Assembly: GCA_036023115.1 (NCBI GenBank) | Contig: JAYKKT010000091.1 | Span: 34,171,001-34,235,000, forward strand | Direction of reading: 5' to 3' | DNA from: Brasenia schreberi | Lineage: Eukaryota; Streptophyta; Magnoliopsida; Nymphaeales; Cabombaceae | Length of the DNA: 64,000 bases | In this document: positions 30,657-43,593 of the stretch, in pieces | Layout: the number at the start of each line of letters is the position of its first letter | Numbering within the stretch: position 1 is the stretch's first letter | The notes under the pieces: model-generated | What the model was told of the DNA's origin: nothing | Database searches by the model: none | What the model saw: only the letters and a program-made list of their open reading frames with translations | Translations under genes and position numbers: made by a program

Positions 30657-30779
30657 CGTCATTATATCCATTATGATGTAGCTCTAGGATAACACGAGAC
30701 AGAATTGGCATTAATATTTTAAAAAAGAGCCGTCATTATATCCATTATGATGTAGCTCTAGGATAAAACGAGACAGAAT
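30657..30779. repeat. 49-bp direct repeat at the LINE insertion edge
   Basis: 30657-30705 and 30731-30779 are the same 49 bp with one mismatch, separated by 25 bp. The second copy abuts the LINE starting at 30781. The repeated sequence is copia RT (ELHHMDIMT region), so part of the target was duplicated on one side only. Confidence 0.85.
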
Positions 30780-31708
30780 CGCCCGGATGTAGTGAATCAA
30801 TTGCACAAAGGGTTCCCACATCATAGATGGGTGTGGCTAAAGAAGTTAGTCCCGTTACATTGCCACCCGAATGTAGTGAATAATTTATAGAGAGGGTCTC
30901 CGTATTTTCAATATGGACGGATGTGGGGGGTAAGGAAGCTAGTCTTAGATAATAAGATTCATATTGGTTCTTAGAATATCAGAACATTATCCAGTAAGCT
31001 AATGGAGGTGGTAGATACTATGATTCGGAGAAAGATTCATATTCTATGTTTACAAGAGATAAAGTGGGTTGGAGAAAAAACAAAGGAGATAAGGAAAAGG
31101 CTCGAAACGGAGTTGGTATTATCATAAATAAAGATTTAAAGGATAGTGTAGTAGACATACAACGATATGGTGACCGAATCATGATGTTGAAATTAGTGTT
31201 AAGAGCATAGGTTTTGAATATAGTTTGTGCTTACGCACCCCAAGTAGGCCTAGAAGATAGTATAAAAACAACTTTTTGGGAAGAGTTAGATAAGGTGATT
31301 CAAAGGATTCCACAAAGGGAGATGATTTGTTTAGGAGGAGACTTAAATGGACATGTCAGTAAAGGGGCATTATGATATCAAGGTATTCATAAAAACTTTG
31401 GTTTTGGGGACATAAATGAGGAAGGTAGGGAGATTTTAAATTTTGCTATGGCATTTGATATCTTTATAGTCAATACAATCTTCAAAAAAATGAGATAAAC
31501 ATTTAATTACTTATAAGAGTGGCTTATCACAAACACAAATTGATTACTTTATTTGTAGAAAAAAAGATAGAGCGTGTTGTAAAGATTGCAAGGTAATTCT
31601 AGGAGAAAGTTTAACCACCCAACATCGACTTTTAGTTATGGATTTACAAATAAAAAAATAGACAAAGAAGAAAAGAGTGAATCGAGCTATTTAGACTAAA
31701 TGGTGGAA

Positions 31709-32815
31709 GAGTGTTATCCGTATCGCACGATATGGTGTGATACGGTAACCTGTATCGTAAGATACAGGTTATCATGCCGTATCGCCCGTATCGTACGATA
31801 TGGGAGATACGCCCAATTTTTTTTTCAAATTTTTTTGGAGGTTTTTGGCCTCTCTTCACTTCCCTATGCTTGTAATTTGGGTTTATAATTTTATTTATTG
31901 AATAAAAATAATTTATAAACAAATAAAAATTGTGACAAAATCATTTTCCTTTCTGTTGCCAACTTTTAGGTATATTTCTGCTAGCAATTTCTAATTTCAT
32001 GAGATCGCAAACAATTAAAAACATTTGGTTGTCTCGGTTCATTGAGTGGGCATTTCACAACTTCACTATTTTAGGGTTCACCTTACGTGACTTCCATTGA
32101 GTTAAACATGATCAACGTGTGTGAGGCTTAACTCAGTCTGTGAAGTGAGAAATGAAGCTCAAGCATTAGTTAAAAAGCTAGTCGTAAGAGAAAAAGGGAT
32201 ATCATCAAGTAATAATATCACAACACTAAGGTGTCATAGAGTCAATAATCAAAGAAATTGAGTTCATTGTTTTGCTCACATATGAAAATTAGCAAATATG
32301 ACAACTACATGTACAAAGATAGCAGTTTGTTAATTTTGATATATTAGATGAGTGAATTATGGAAGATAACAAAGAAAATGCACTCCTAATTGAAGAAGAC
32401 ATTGCATGAATTAATTTGAAATGCAACAACATCACAAAGGAGATCAAGATTTTCATTTTAAAGCAGAAGGTGATGAGAAACTTTGAATCTTTATCAAGTA
32501 GAAGATGAAGATTATTTAGTTAATAATCCTGATACAAATTTACAATATATAAAATGTAAATGTATTTCATTTTTTGCTTCAAAATATGTAATTTTGGATG
32601 CAATTGTTCAATGTTGAATGTTTAATCTATGCTAAACTTTACATTATATAAATTTAAAGCAATTATCAGATTTTTCTATATTTTTTTTCGGATTTTTACT
32701 AATTTTCTTGATTTTTTAAATAATTTTTATATTATTTTAATATTAAAGTATGATACGATATGCCCGTATCGTAGAGCCCAGCGATACGCGATACTATACA
32801 CGTCAGACAACACTG
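31709..32815. mobile_element. Probable non-autonomous hAT-type DNA transposon
   Basis: It interrupts the LINE exactly between GGTGGAA at 31702-31708 and GGTGGAA at 32816-32822, which occurs once in other LINE copies. Its left end is GAGTGTT and its right end, reversed, CAGTGTT; hAT elements commonly have ends like CAGTGTT and 8-bp duplications. Both ends are rich in GTATCG words, with a small stem (AACCTGTATC/GATACAGGTT) near 31746-31770. The 1.1-kb interior has no transposase frame. The superfamily call is an inference from ends and duplication length. Confidence 0.7.
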
Positions 32816-32840
32816 GGTGGAACCTCAAAAACGAGAAAGA

Positions 32841-33812
32841 ACAACAACAACAACAACACCAGCAACTAAGCCTTTTTCCATACTAGACGGGGTCGGCTAC
32901 GTGAATTCTTTGTTTCCACATATCCCTATCATGTGCCATGTTAGCAGCTTAACTCACAATAAGCTAGATCATTCTTAATTGTTTCTTTCCAACACTTTTG
33001 TGGTCATCCTCTAGCTCTTTTAATACTTTCCAAATTTAGCTTTTCATACCTTTCTTACATGTTCTTTTGATCTTCTTTCTATATGTCCAAACCATCTTAA
33101 AGGATATTCTCTCATTTTATCCTCTATTGGTGTCACTCCTAATTTGTTTCTAATAACCTCATTATATATACGGTCTTTTTTTTGTATGATCACTCATCCA
33201 TCTCAACATCTTCATTTCTGTGACAGTCATCTTACATGTTGATGATTAACTGCCCAACACTCAGAACCATAAAACATGGCAGGCCTAATTGCTGCTCTAT
33301 AATATTTACCTTTTAACTTTAATGGTATCTTCTTATCACAAAGAATACCATATGCTCCTCTCCATTTTAACCAACCAGCGTTAATTCTATGCATAACATC
33401 TCCATCAATTCTTTAATCACTCTAAAAAATTGATCGTAGGTATTTAAAACTTTCCTTTTGGAGGATGCAATGTGTGCCAATTTTAATTTCTATGCCCTCT
33501 GAGGTAACCAAATGATCAAACTTACATTCCATATATTCTGTCTTTGTTCCACTAAGTCGGAGGCCTTTGCTTTCTAATGTTTCTCTCCATAGTTCCAATT
33601 TTTAATTAACTTTTTTCTTATACTCCTCCACTAATACAATGTCATCTGCAAATAACATACACCAAGGTACTTCATCTTGAATATGTTTTGTTAACTCATC
33701 AATCACCATTATAAATAAGTATGGACTTAAAGTTGATCCTTGATGTAACCCAATATTAACTTCAAAGAAGTCTGTCATTCCTTCATGAGTTCTCATACAT
33801 GTTTTTGCATCA
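32841..33812 (-). mobile_element. Reversed RTE LINE fragment with target duplication
   Basis: The minus-strand LINE has its (TTG)n 3' tail at 32841 and is 5' truncated at about 33812 within RT. The flanks TCAAAAACGAGAAAGA (32825-32840) and TCAAAAGCGAGAAAGA (33813-33828) are a 16-bp target duplication with one mismatch. The target is the linker of the larger plus-strand LINE. RT has the intact FADD box in this copy (MLFADDIVLVEE), but the frame is broken elsewhere. Confidence 0.88.
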
Positions 33813-34671
33813 TCAAAAGCGAGAAAGAAGATATATTTAAACAAAAAGTCCTTCAAGGAGATGCTTGGAATTATGTTGGTACACCTTGTGAGATGTGAAA
33901 CAATATGGCTATACATATTAGGAAAGTGGTGAAAGATGTGTTAGGAGAATCTAAGGGAGGTGTACTGGCACAAAAAGAAGATTGGTGGTAGAGTGAAGTA
34001 GTGCAAAATAAAATCAAGGCAAAGAGGGCATGTTACAAATTACATTATGCTAAGAAAATTAGTGAAACTTTAGAGACTTATAAGAAAGCAAAGAAGGAAG
34101 TGAAAAAGGCCGTCAGTGAAGCAAAAGCTAAAATTTGAGAGGATTTATATAAAAAACTCAACTCAAAAGAGGGTGAAAGAGATTTTTATGATAGCTAGGG
34201 CTAGAGATAAGAAAACTAAAGATCTTAATCTGTTAGATGCATCAAAGATGATGATGAAAAAATTCTAGTGGCAAATGATGATATAAGAAATAGATGGAAA
34301 AACTATTTTTATAAGCTTTCTAATGAAAATAAGGATGTTAGTATTAGCTTAGGAGAGTTAGTCAAATCAGAAAAGTATATAAACCACAATTTCTACCGAC
34401 GTATTCAAAAGAATGAAGTCAAAGAAGCTCTTAAACATATGAAGGGCGGTAAATCGGTAGGACCAGACAATATTTTTATAAAAGTTTGGAAAATACTAGG
34501 AGAAATAGGAATCACTTGTCTCACAAGACTATTTAATGAAATATGGAGAAACCAAAAGATGCCCGAAGAATGGAGAGCGAGTACACTTATACCCATATAT
34601 AAGAATAAGGGAGACATTCAGAATTGTGTGAATTATCGAGGTATCAAGTTAATGAGCCATACTATGAAATT

Positions 34672-35234
34672 CTACTACAACAACTACTACTAGAACTAAG
34701 CCTTTTCCCATACTAGACGGGGTCGGCTACATGGGTTCTTTGTTTCCACAGAGCTCTATCATGTGCCATATTAGCAGTTAACTCACAATAAGCTAGATCA
34801 TTCTTTATTGTTTCTTTCCAACACTTTTGTGGTCGTCCTCTACCTCTTTTAATACTTTCCAAATTTAGTTTTTCATACCTTCTTAAAGGTTTTTCTTTTG
34901 ATCTTCTTTCTATATGTCCAAATCATCTTAAACGATATTCTCTCATTTTATCATCTATTGGTGCCACTCCTAATTTGTTTCTAATAACCTCATTATGTAT
35001 ACGGTCTTTTCTTGCATGATTAACTGCCCAACACTCATAACCATAAAACATGCATGCCTAATTGCTGCTATATAGTATTTACCTTTTAACTTTAATGGTA
35101 TCTTCTTGTCATAAAGAATACTTGATGCTCCTCTCCATTTTAACCAACCAACGTTAATTATATGGGTAACATCTCCATCAATTCTTCCATCACTCTAAAA
35201 TGTTGACCCTAGGTATTTAAAACTTTCCTTTTGT
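34672..35234 (-). mobile_element. Second reversed RTE LINE fragment
   Basis: The minus-strand LINE 3' end, with degenerate ACTACAACAACTACTAC tail at the left, is truncated at about 35234. The flanking plus LINE stops at GAAATT (34671) and resumes at GTTAAGACAAG (35235). About 25 bp of the target are missing and no duplication is seen, so integration was accompanied by a small deletion. Confidence 0.82.
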
Positions 35235-36173
35235 GTTAAGACAAGTATCAAGTACAACATAGAACCAATTTGGATTCATGTCAGGCAGATCTACTGTTAA
35301 AGCGATTTACCTTTTATCTTATAGAACATTTTAGAGCAAAAAAGAAAGACCTTCACATGATATTTATTGATCTAGAAAAAGCTTATGATAGGGTACCAAG
35401 GGAGGTTCTTTGGGGAATATTGGAAAAAAGAGGTATCCCATTGACATACATTAACCTTGTAAGAGACATGTACGATGGTATAAAAACATGCGTGAGGACT
35501 CATGAAGGAATGACATACTTCTTTGAAGTTAATATTGGGTTACATCAAAGATCAACTTTAAGTCCATACTTATTTATAATGGTGATTGATGAGTTAACAA
35601 AACATATTCAAGATGAAGTGCCTTGGTGTATGTTATTTGCAAATGACATTGTGTTAGTAGAAGAGTCTAAGGAAAAAATTAATAGAAAATTGGAACTATG
35701 GAGAGAAGCATTAGAAAGCAAAGACCTCCGACTTAGTAGAACAAAGATAGAATATATGGAAAAGTTTGATCATTTGGTTACCTCAGAGGACATATAAATT
35801 AAAATTGACACACATTGCATCCCCCAAAAGGAAAGTTTTAAATACCTAGGGTCAATTTTTCAGGGTGATGGAAGAATTGATGGAGATGTTACACATAGAA
35901 TTAATGCTGGTTGGTTAAAATAGAGAGGAGCATTAAGTATTCTTTATGATAAGAAGATACCATTAAAGTTAAAAGGTAAATATTATAGAGCAACAATTAG
36001 ACCTGCCAACTCCGTCCATGTAAGGGATCACCCTTGCATTGCCAGTCCCAAGCCAGGATAAAGGAGGAGGGTTGTGTTAGGCTTCTGACAGCCAGCGTAA
36101 AACTTCGTCAGATTTTTATAAAATAGATTACAAAAATTATGAGCATTGCTTTGGGGCGTCCCCGCTTAGCAAC

Positions 36174-36794
36174 GTGCTGCAGTGCCCGAATGCAGTAATA
36201 AGTAAGCAAGGGCCACTACATTTTTGCCCGAATGTAGTGAATCAATTGCAGAGAGGGTTCTCACATCATGGACGGGTGTGGGTAAAAAAGTTAGTCCCGC
36301 TACATTGTCGCCTGAATGTAGTGAAAAATTTTCAGAGTGGGTCTCCACATTTTGATTATGGACGGATGCGGGGGGTAAGGAAGCTAGTCCTACATAATAA
36401 GATTCGTATTGGTTCTTGGAACATCGAAACATTATCCGATAAGCTAATGGAGGTGGTAGATACTATGATTCGGAGAAAGATTCATATTCTATGTTTACAA
36501 GAGACAAAATGGGTTAGAGAAAAAGCAAAGGAGATAGAGGATACAAGTTTTAAATTATGGTACTTAGGTAAAGAAAAGGATCGAAACGGAGTTGGTATTA
36601 TCATAAATAAAGATTTAAAGGATAGTGTAGTAGATATACAACGATATGGTGACCGAATCATGACGTTGAAATTAGTGTTAGGAGCAGAGGTTTTGAATAT
36701 AGTTTGTGGTTACGCACCCGAAGTAGGACTAGAAGATAGTATAAAGACAACTTTTTGGAAAGAGTTAGATAAGGTGATTCAAAAGATTCCATAA
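36174..36794 (+). pseudogene. RTE LINE endonuclease, N-terminal frame
   Basis: This is the best-preserved endonuclease in the window. It has IRIGSWNIETL (Asn of the first motif), ILCLQETKW (metal-binding Glu), NGVGIIINKDLKD and LNIVCGYAPE, the order seen in apurinic/apyrimidinic-like endonucleases of LINEs. A stop after DKVIQKIP ends the frame. The next block, MICLGDLNGH, which holds the catalytic Asp and Asn, continues after it. The first about 65 codons before IRIGSWN match no domain and are probably 5' leader. Confidence 0.75.
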
Positions 36795-38366
36795 AGAGAG
36801 ATGATTTGTTTAGGAGACTTAAATGGACATCTCGGTAAAGAGGCATTAGGATATCAAGGGATTCATGGAAACTTTGGTTTTGGGGATATGAGGAAGGTAG
36901 GGAGATTTTAAATTTTGTTATGGCATTTGATCTCTTTATAGTCAATACAATCTTCAAAAAACGAGATGAACATTTAATTACTTATAAGAGTGGCTTATCA
37001 CAAAAACAAATTGATTACTTTATTTGGAGGAAAAAAGATAGTGCCTGTTGTAAAGATTGCAAGGTAATTCCAGGAGAAAGCTTAACCACCCAACATTGAC
37101 TTTTAGTTATGGATTTATAAATAAAAAAATGGACAAAGAAAAAAAGAGTGCATCAAGCTATTCGGACTAAATGGTGGAACCTCAAAAGCGAGAAAGAAGA
37201 TATATTTAAATAGAAAGTCCTTCAAGGAGATGTTTGGAATTATGTTGGTACACCCAGTGATATGTGGAAGAATATGGCTATACATATTAGGAAAGTGGCA
37301 AAATATGTGTTAGGGGTATTTAAGGGAGGCACAAAAAGGAGCTTAGTGGTTGAGTGAAGTAGTACAAAATAAAATCAAGGCAAAAGAGGTATGTTACAAA
37401 TTACATTATGCTAAGAAAACTAGTGAAACTTTAGAGGCTTATAAGAAAGCAAAGAAGGAAGCGAAAAAAGCCGTGAGTGAAGCAAAAGTTAAAATTTGGG
37501 AGGACTTATATAAAAAACTCAACTCAAAAGAGGGTGAAAGAGATATTTTTAGGATAGTTAGGGCTAAAGATAAGAAAACTAAAGATCTTAATTATGTTAG
37601 ATGCATCAAAGACAAGGATTAAAAAATTCTAGTGGCAAATGATGATATAAGAAATAGATGAAAAAACTATTTTTATAATCTTTTTAATGAAAATAAATAT
37701 ATTAGTATTAGCTTAGGAGAGTTAGCCAAATCAGAAAAGTATATAAACCACAATTTCTACCGATGTATTCAAAAAAATGAAGTCAAAGAGGCTCTTAAAC
37801 ATATGAAGGGTGGTAAATCGGTAGGACCAGATAATATTCCTATTGAAGTTTGGAAAATATGAGGAGAAATAGGAATCACTTGGCTCACAAGACTATTTAA
37901 TGAAATATGGAAAAACCAAAAGATGCCCGAGGAATGGAGAGCAAGTACACTTATACCCATATATAAGAACAAGGGAGACATTCAAAATTGTGCGAATTGT
38001 CGAGGTATCAAGTTAATGAGTCATACTATGAAATTATGGGAAAGAATTATCGAACGTAGGTTAAGAAAAGTATCAAGTACAACAGAGAACCAATTTGGAT
38101 TCATGTGAGGCAGATCTACTATTGAAGTGATTCACCTTTTGAGACGTCTTATGGAACATTTTAGAGCAAAAAGGAAAGACCTTCACATAATATTTATTGA
38201 TTTAGAAAAAGCTTATGATAAGGTACCGAGGGAGGTTCTTTGGAGAACTTTGGAAAAAAGAGGTATCCCATTGACATATATTAACCTTATAAGAGACATG
38301 TACGATGGTGCAAAAACATGTGTGAGGACTCATGAAGGAACGACATACTTCTTTTAAGTTAATATT

Positions 38367-40360
38367 AAAAGCTTAAACACCCAACATCGACTTTTAGTTA
38401 TGGATTTACAAATAAAAAAGTGGAAAAAGAAGAAAAGAGTGCATCGAGCTATTCGGACTAAATGGTGGAACCTCAAAAGCGAGAAAGAAGATATATTTAA
38501 ACAGAAAGTCCTGCAAGGAGATGTTTGGAATTATGTTGGCACACCCTGTGATATGTGGAACAATATGGCTATACATATTAGGAAAGTTGCGAAAGATGTG
38601 TTAGGGGTATCTAAGGGAGGTGTATCGGCACAAAAAGAAGCTTGGTGGTGGAGTGAAGTAGTACAAAATAAAATCAAGGCAAAGAGGGCATGTTACAAAT
38701 TATATTATGCTAAGAAAACTAGTGAAACTTTAGAAGCTTATAAGAAAGCAAAAAAGGAAGCAAAAAAGGCCGTTAGTGAAGCAAAAGCAGATATTTTTAG
38801 GATAACTAGGGCTAGAGATAAGAAAACTAAAGATCTTAATTATGTTAGATGCATAAAAGACGAGGATGAAAAAATTCTAGTGGCAAATGATGATATAAGA
38901 AATAGATGGAAAAACTATTTTTATAATCTTTTTAATGAAAATAAAGATGTTAGTATTAGTTTAGGAGATTTAGCCAACTCAAAAAAGTATATAAACCACA
39001 ATTTCTACCGACGTATTCAAAAGAATGAAGTTAAAGAGGCTCTTAAACATATGAAGGGTGGTAAATCGGTAGGACCAGATAATATTCCTATAGAAGTTTG
39101 GAAAATACTAGGAGAAATAGGAATCACTTGGCTCATAAGACTATTTAATGAAATATGGAAAAACCAAAAGATGCCTGAGGAATGGAGAGCAAGTACACTT
39201 ATACCCATATATAAGAACAAGGGAGACATTCAAAATTGTGCGAATTATCAAGGTATCAAGTTAATGAGTCATACTATGAAATTATGGGAAAGAATTATCG
39301 AACGTAGGTTAAGACAAGTATCAAGTACAATAGAGAACCAATTTGGGTTCATGCCAGGCAGATCTACTATTGAAGCGATTCCCATTGACATATATTAACC
39401 TTATAAGAGACATGTATGATGGTGCAAAAACATGTGTGAGGACTCATGAAGGAACGACAAACTTCTTTGAAGTTAATATTGGGTTACATCAAGGATCAAC
39501 TTTAAGCCCATACTTATTTATAATGGTGATGGATGAGTTAACAAAACATATTCAAGATGAAGTACCTTGGTGTATGTTATTTGCAGATGACATTGTATTA
39601 GTGGAGGAGTCTAAGGAAAAAGTTATAGAAAATTGGAACTATGGAGAGAAACATTAGAAAGCAAAGGCCTTCGACTTAGTAGAACAAAGACAGAATATAT
39701 GGAATGTAAGTTTGATCATTTGGTTACTTCAGAGGACATAGAAATTAAAATTGGCACATACTGCATTCCTCATAAGGAAAGTTTTAAATACCTAGGGTCA
39801 ATTTTTCAGAGTGATAGAAGAATTGATGGAGATGTTACGCATAGAATTAATGTTGGTTGGTTAAAATGGAGAGAAGCATCAGGTATTCTTTGTGATAAGA
39901 AGATACCATTAAAATTAAAAGGTAAATATTATAGAGCAACAATTAGGCCTACCATGTTTTATGGTTCTGAGTGTTGGTCAGTTAATCATCAACATGTACA
40001 AAAGATGTCTGTCACATAAATGAAGATGTTGACCATATACATAATGAGGTTATTATAAACAAAGTAGGAGTGGCACCAATAGAGGATAAAATGAGAGAAC
40101 ATCGTTTAAGATGGTTTGGACATATAGAAAGAAGATCAAAAGAAGAACCTGTAAGAAGGTTAGAAAAACTAAATTTAGAAAGTATTAAAAGAGGTAGAGG
40201 ACGACCACAAAAGTGTTGGAAAGAAACAATAAAGAACGATCTAGCTTATTGGGAGTTAACTGCTAACATGGCACAAGATAGGGATCTGTGGAAACAAAGA
40301 ATCCATGTAGCCGACCCTGTCTAGTATTGGAAAAGGCTTAGTTGTTGTTGTTGTTGTTGT
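38367..40360 (+). mobile_element. RTE LINE nested in the nested LINE
   Basis: The outer LINE stops at GTTAATATT (38366) and resumes with ATTGGGTTACATC (40361 on). A TATT word at 38363-38366 and 40360-40363 may be a 4-bp target duplication. The inner copy starts in the region after the endonuclease, lacks part of RT (a jump at about 39380 from GRSTIEAI to PLTYINL), and ends with the 3' block and (TTG)n tail. The RT FADD box is intact (LFADDIVLVEE). This is third-level nesting: copia > LINE > LINE > LINE. Confidence 0.82.
38400..39398 (+). pseudogene. RTE LINE linker and RT N-terminal frame
   Basis: An open run of 332 codons: basic linker (RTKWWNLKSEKEDIFKQKVL; repeated Lys-rich KKAKKEAKKAV), then RT fingers ([16 protein letters not shown], then [12 protein letters not shown]) up to FGFMPGRST. 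Compared with other copies, about 50 bp between SEAKA and DIFRI are missing in frame. The deletion after GRST then shifts the frame, so the palm is read separately at 39343-39657. Confidence 0.75.
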
Positions 40361-41471
40361 ATTGGGTTACATCAAGGATCAACTTTAAGTCCATACTTAT
40401 TTATAATGGTGATGGATGAGTTAACAAAACATATTCAAGATGAAGTACCTTGGTGTATGTTATTTACAGATGACATTGTATTAGTAGAGGAGTCTAAGGA
40501 AAAAGTTAATAGAAAATTGGAACTATGGAGAGAAACATTAGAAAGCAAAGGCCTCCGACTTAGTAGAACAAAGACAGAATATATGGAATGTAAGTCTGAT
40601 CATTTGGTTACCTCAGAGGACATAAAAATTAAAATTGGCACACATTGCATCCCCCAAAAGGAAAGTTTTAAATACCTAGGGTGAATTTTTCAGAGTGATG
40701 GAAGAATTGATGGAGATGTTACGCATAGAATTAATGCTAGTTGGTTAAAATGGAGAGGAGCATCCGGTATTCTTTGTGATAAGAAGATACCATTAAAGTT
40801 AAAAGGTAAATATTATAGAACAACAATTAGGCTGACATGTTTTATGGTTCTGAGTGTTGGGCAGTTAATCATCAACATATACAAAAATGTCTATGACAGA
40901 AATGAAGATGTTGAGATGGATGAGTGGTCATACAAGAAAAGACCGTATACATAATGAGGTTATTAGAAACAAATTAGGAGTGACACCAATAGAGGATAAA
41001 ATGAGAGAATATCATTTAAGATGATTTGGACATATAGAAAGAAGATTAAAAGAACCTGTAAGAAGGTATGAAAAGCTAAATTTGGAAAGTATTAAAAGAG
41101 CTAGAGGACGACCGCAAAAGTGTTGGAAAGAAACAATAAAGAATGATCTAGCTGATTGTGAGTTAACTGCTTACATGGCACACGATAGGGATATGTGGAA
41201 ACAAAGAATCCATGTTGCCAACCCCGTCTAGTATGGGAAAAGGCTTAGTTGTTGTTGTTGTAGCAATTAGATCTACCATGTTTTATGGTTTTGAGTATTG
41301 GGCAGGTAACCATCAACATGTACAAAAGATGTATGTGACAGAAATGAAGATGTTGAGATGGATGAGTGGTCATCCAAGAAAAGACCTTAATACATAATGA
41401 GGTTATTAGAAACAAATTAGGAGTGACACCAATAGAGGATAAAATGAGAGAATATCGTTTAAGATGGTTTG

Positions 41472-41783
41472 TGTTGGATTTACACTATATAAATCTCATT
41501 TTATTGATAATACGCAGAAAATGGCATACAGAAGAAGGTGGAGGAGGTCGACTCTCCTTGGCAGCCGATTTCTGCACTCCACGATTTTTCACTTCATCTA
41601 AACCTAATTACAAAGACACTTTATATACTAATCATTATAACTTAAAAGACTTAATTACCCTTAATTAGTATCTAACATAACTTGGGTCCCAATATTCTGA
41701 TCCATTGGGATCCAAACTCAACTATCTAACTGAACCTAATTAGAATCAGACACAACACAAATGTCAACTTGTCTTTCTCAACA
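41472..41783 (-). repeat. Copia 3' LTR
   Basis: It begins TGTTGGATTTACAC and ends TTCTCAACA in plus orientation. It pairs with 45602-45905. The ends are the expected TG and CA. Confidence 0.93.
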
Positions 41784-41800
41784 CGCCCCCTCAAGTTGAC
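41784..41800 (-). promoter_or_regulatory. Polypurine tract of the copia element
   Basis: On the minus strand TTGAGGGGGCG directly precedes the 3' LTR. This is the primer for plus-strand DNA synthesis in LTR elements. Confidence 0.8.
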
Positions 41801-42189
41801 TCGTGAGGGCTGGAAATTTTCAATTGTGCAAGCGCTTTCTGAAGACCATTGACTGAAACTGGTTTGGTGAAGATGTCTGCCAATTGATCTTCTGAACGAA
41901 CATGAACAAGGTTGAATATACCTTGGGCAACCTTCTCTCTGATAAAGTGACAATCTACTTTAATATGTCTTTCATGGAAAACGAGATCCTGAGCTATTTG
42001 AAGAGCAGCTCTACTATCAGTAAAGAAATTGATAGGAGTATTTCTTTTAAGACTAAGTTCTCCTAGAGGTGATATTATCCATTGACATTCACATATACCC
42101 AGTGCTATAGCTCGGTACTCTGCTTCTGTACTACACCTGGCCACCACAGACTGCTTCTTACTTTTCCAAGATATAATGTTTCCTCCCAA
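41791..42189 (-). pseudogene. Copia RNase H
   Basis: Open frame of 132 codons. It has ISWKSKKQSVVARCSTEAEY (Glu of the active site), then INFFTDSRAALQIAQ (Asp), then HIKVDCHFIREKV and DQLADIFTKPV. These are the classic copia RNase H blocks, and the key acidic residues are visible. It is separated from RT by stops in the region 42200-42530. Confidence 0.85.
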
Positions 42190-42534
42190 ACATACTACAT
42201 ACCCTGATGTTGATTTCCTGTATGTTTTTTAGCCTGCCCAATCTGCATCTGAATAGATACTTATGTCGAGTGATGAATATGGAGAATATAGCAAACCATA
42301 GGTCATTGTGGATTTCAAGTACCGAACAATATGGAATATTGTACTCATATGATGTTTAGATGGACAATGCATCCATCTACTTACATAGCCAACTGCAAAA
42401 CTAATGTCGGGTCACGTAATAGTAACATATATCAATTTTCCCACTAATCGCTGGTACTTGCTCATGTCTTCATATGGTTCAGCAGGTATCTTACTATCTT
42501 CTTTGGATATCTCCATAGGAGTAGAGCATATGTG

Positions 42535-43244
42535 TCAATCTTCCATTTTTGTGTCTTTCAGCAAGTCTAAAATGTACTTCCTTTGACTTAAGAATAAGCA
42601 ATCATCTTTATGAATAACTTCTATACCTAAGAAGTAATGCAGTCTTCCCAAATCCTTCAAATCAAATAGTATGTATAGTTTCTTCTTAAGATCAATTATG
42701 CCTTCAGTATCATCACCAGTGATAATGATATCATCAACATATACTAATAACACAGTAAGCTTCTGACCTTGTATGATAAACAATGTATGATCACTGATGC
42801 ACCTTTTAAAGCCCAGATTTATAACACAATCGTTGAACTTTTCAAACCATGCCTTTGGGACTGTTTCAAACCATAAATTGATTTCTTTAACTTACATACT
42901 TGGTTAGGCTTTTTATGATGATTATACCCAGGTGGTGGATCCATATAAATGTCTTTTATAAGATCTCCCTGAAGGAAAGCATTCTTAACATCCAATTGCC
43001 ATAATTTTCAACTCTTATTGACTGCCAAACTTAGAATAATTCTGATGGTGTTCATCTTCGCCACTGGAGCAAATGTCTCTGTATAATCTATTCCGTATGA
43101 TTGACTGTAACCTTTAGCTACTAGTCTTGCTTTATATCTTTTTATATTTCCATCAGCTTTATACTTTACTGAGAAAACCCACTTACATCCTACTGTTTTT
43201 CTTCCATAAGGTAAATCATTTAGTTCCCAGGTCTCGTTTCTCAC
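42535..43244 (-). pseudogene. Copia reverse transcriptase, two broken frames
   Basis: 43244-43008 encodes RT fingers ([43 protein letters not shown]). 42783-42535 encodes the palm with LLVYVDDIIITGDD, the catalytic YVDD box, and [13 protein letters not shown]. The middle (VKNAFLxGDL region) at 42800-43000 carries stops and a frameshift. Confidence 0.85.
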
Positions 43245-43593
43245 TAAGGCTGTAATTTCCTCTTTTATTGCTGCATTCCATTCTGGATGTTGTGTGGCTT
43301 CTTCAAATGTTTTAGGAATCTAAATAGTGTTTGCATGCATAACAAACAACTAATATTCTCTGGGATAATTTGAATAGGATACTATTTTGTCTAATGAGTA
43401 TTTTGCAATCTTTCGTTTTCCTTTTCTTATTGCAATAGGCAAATCACCTAATTCATTATTCGAATGTTGTGTAATTACTTGAGTTGGATTGAGATCTGAT
43501 GCTGGTGGAGTATCATGATCCATTGTAGTTGATTGTTCTGGAAGAAACACCTTATTCTCTGGTATTGGCTGAATTCAATTGGTGGGAGAGGTA

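Larger units (their letters stand above)
36009..41273 (+). mobile_element. Near full-length RTE LINE nested in a LINE
   Basis: The 5' region starts ACTCCGTCCATGTAAGGG and includes GGATAAAGGAGGAGGGTTG. Endonuclease follows (36174-36950), then linker, RT and the 3' end with a (TTG)n tail at 41273. It is interrupted by another LINE at 38367-40360. The flanks CAATTAGACCTGCCA (35994-36008) and CAATTAGATCTACCA (41274-41288) form a 15-bp target duplication with two mismatches. It is the longest LINE in the window but has several stops (for example in the EN and after QFGFM), so it is dead. Confidence 0.88.
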
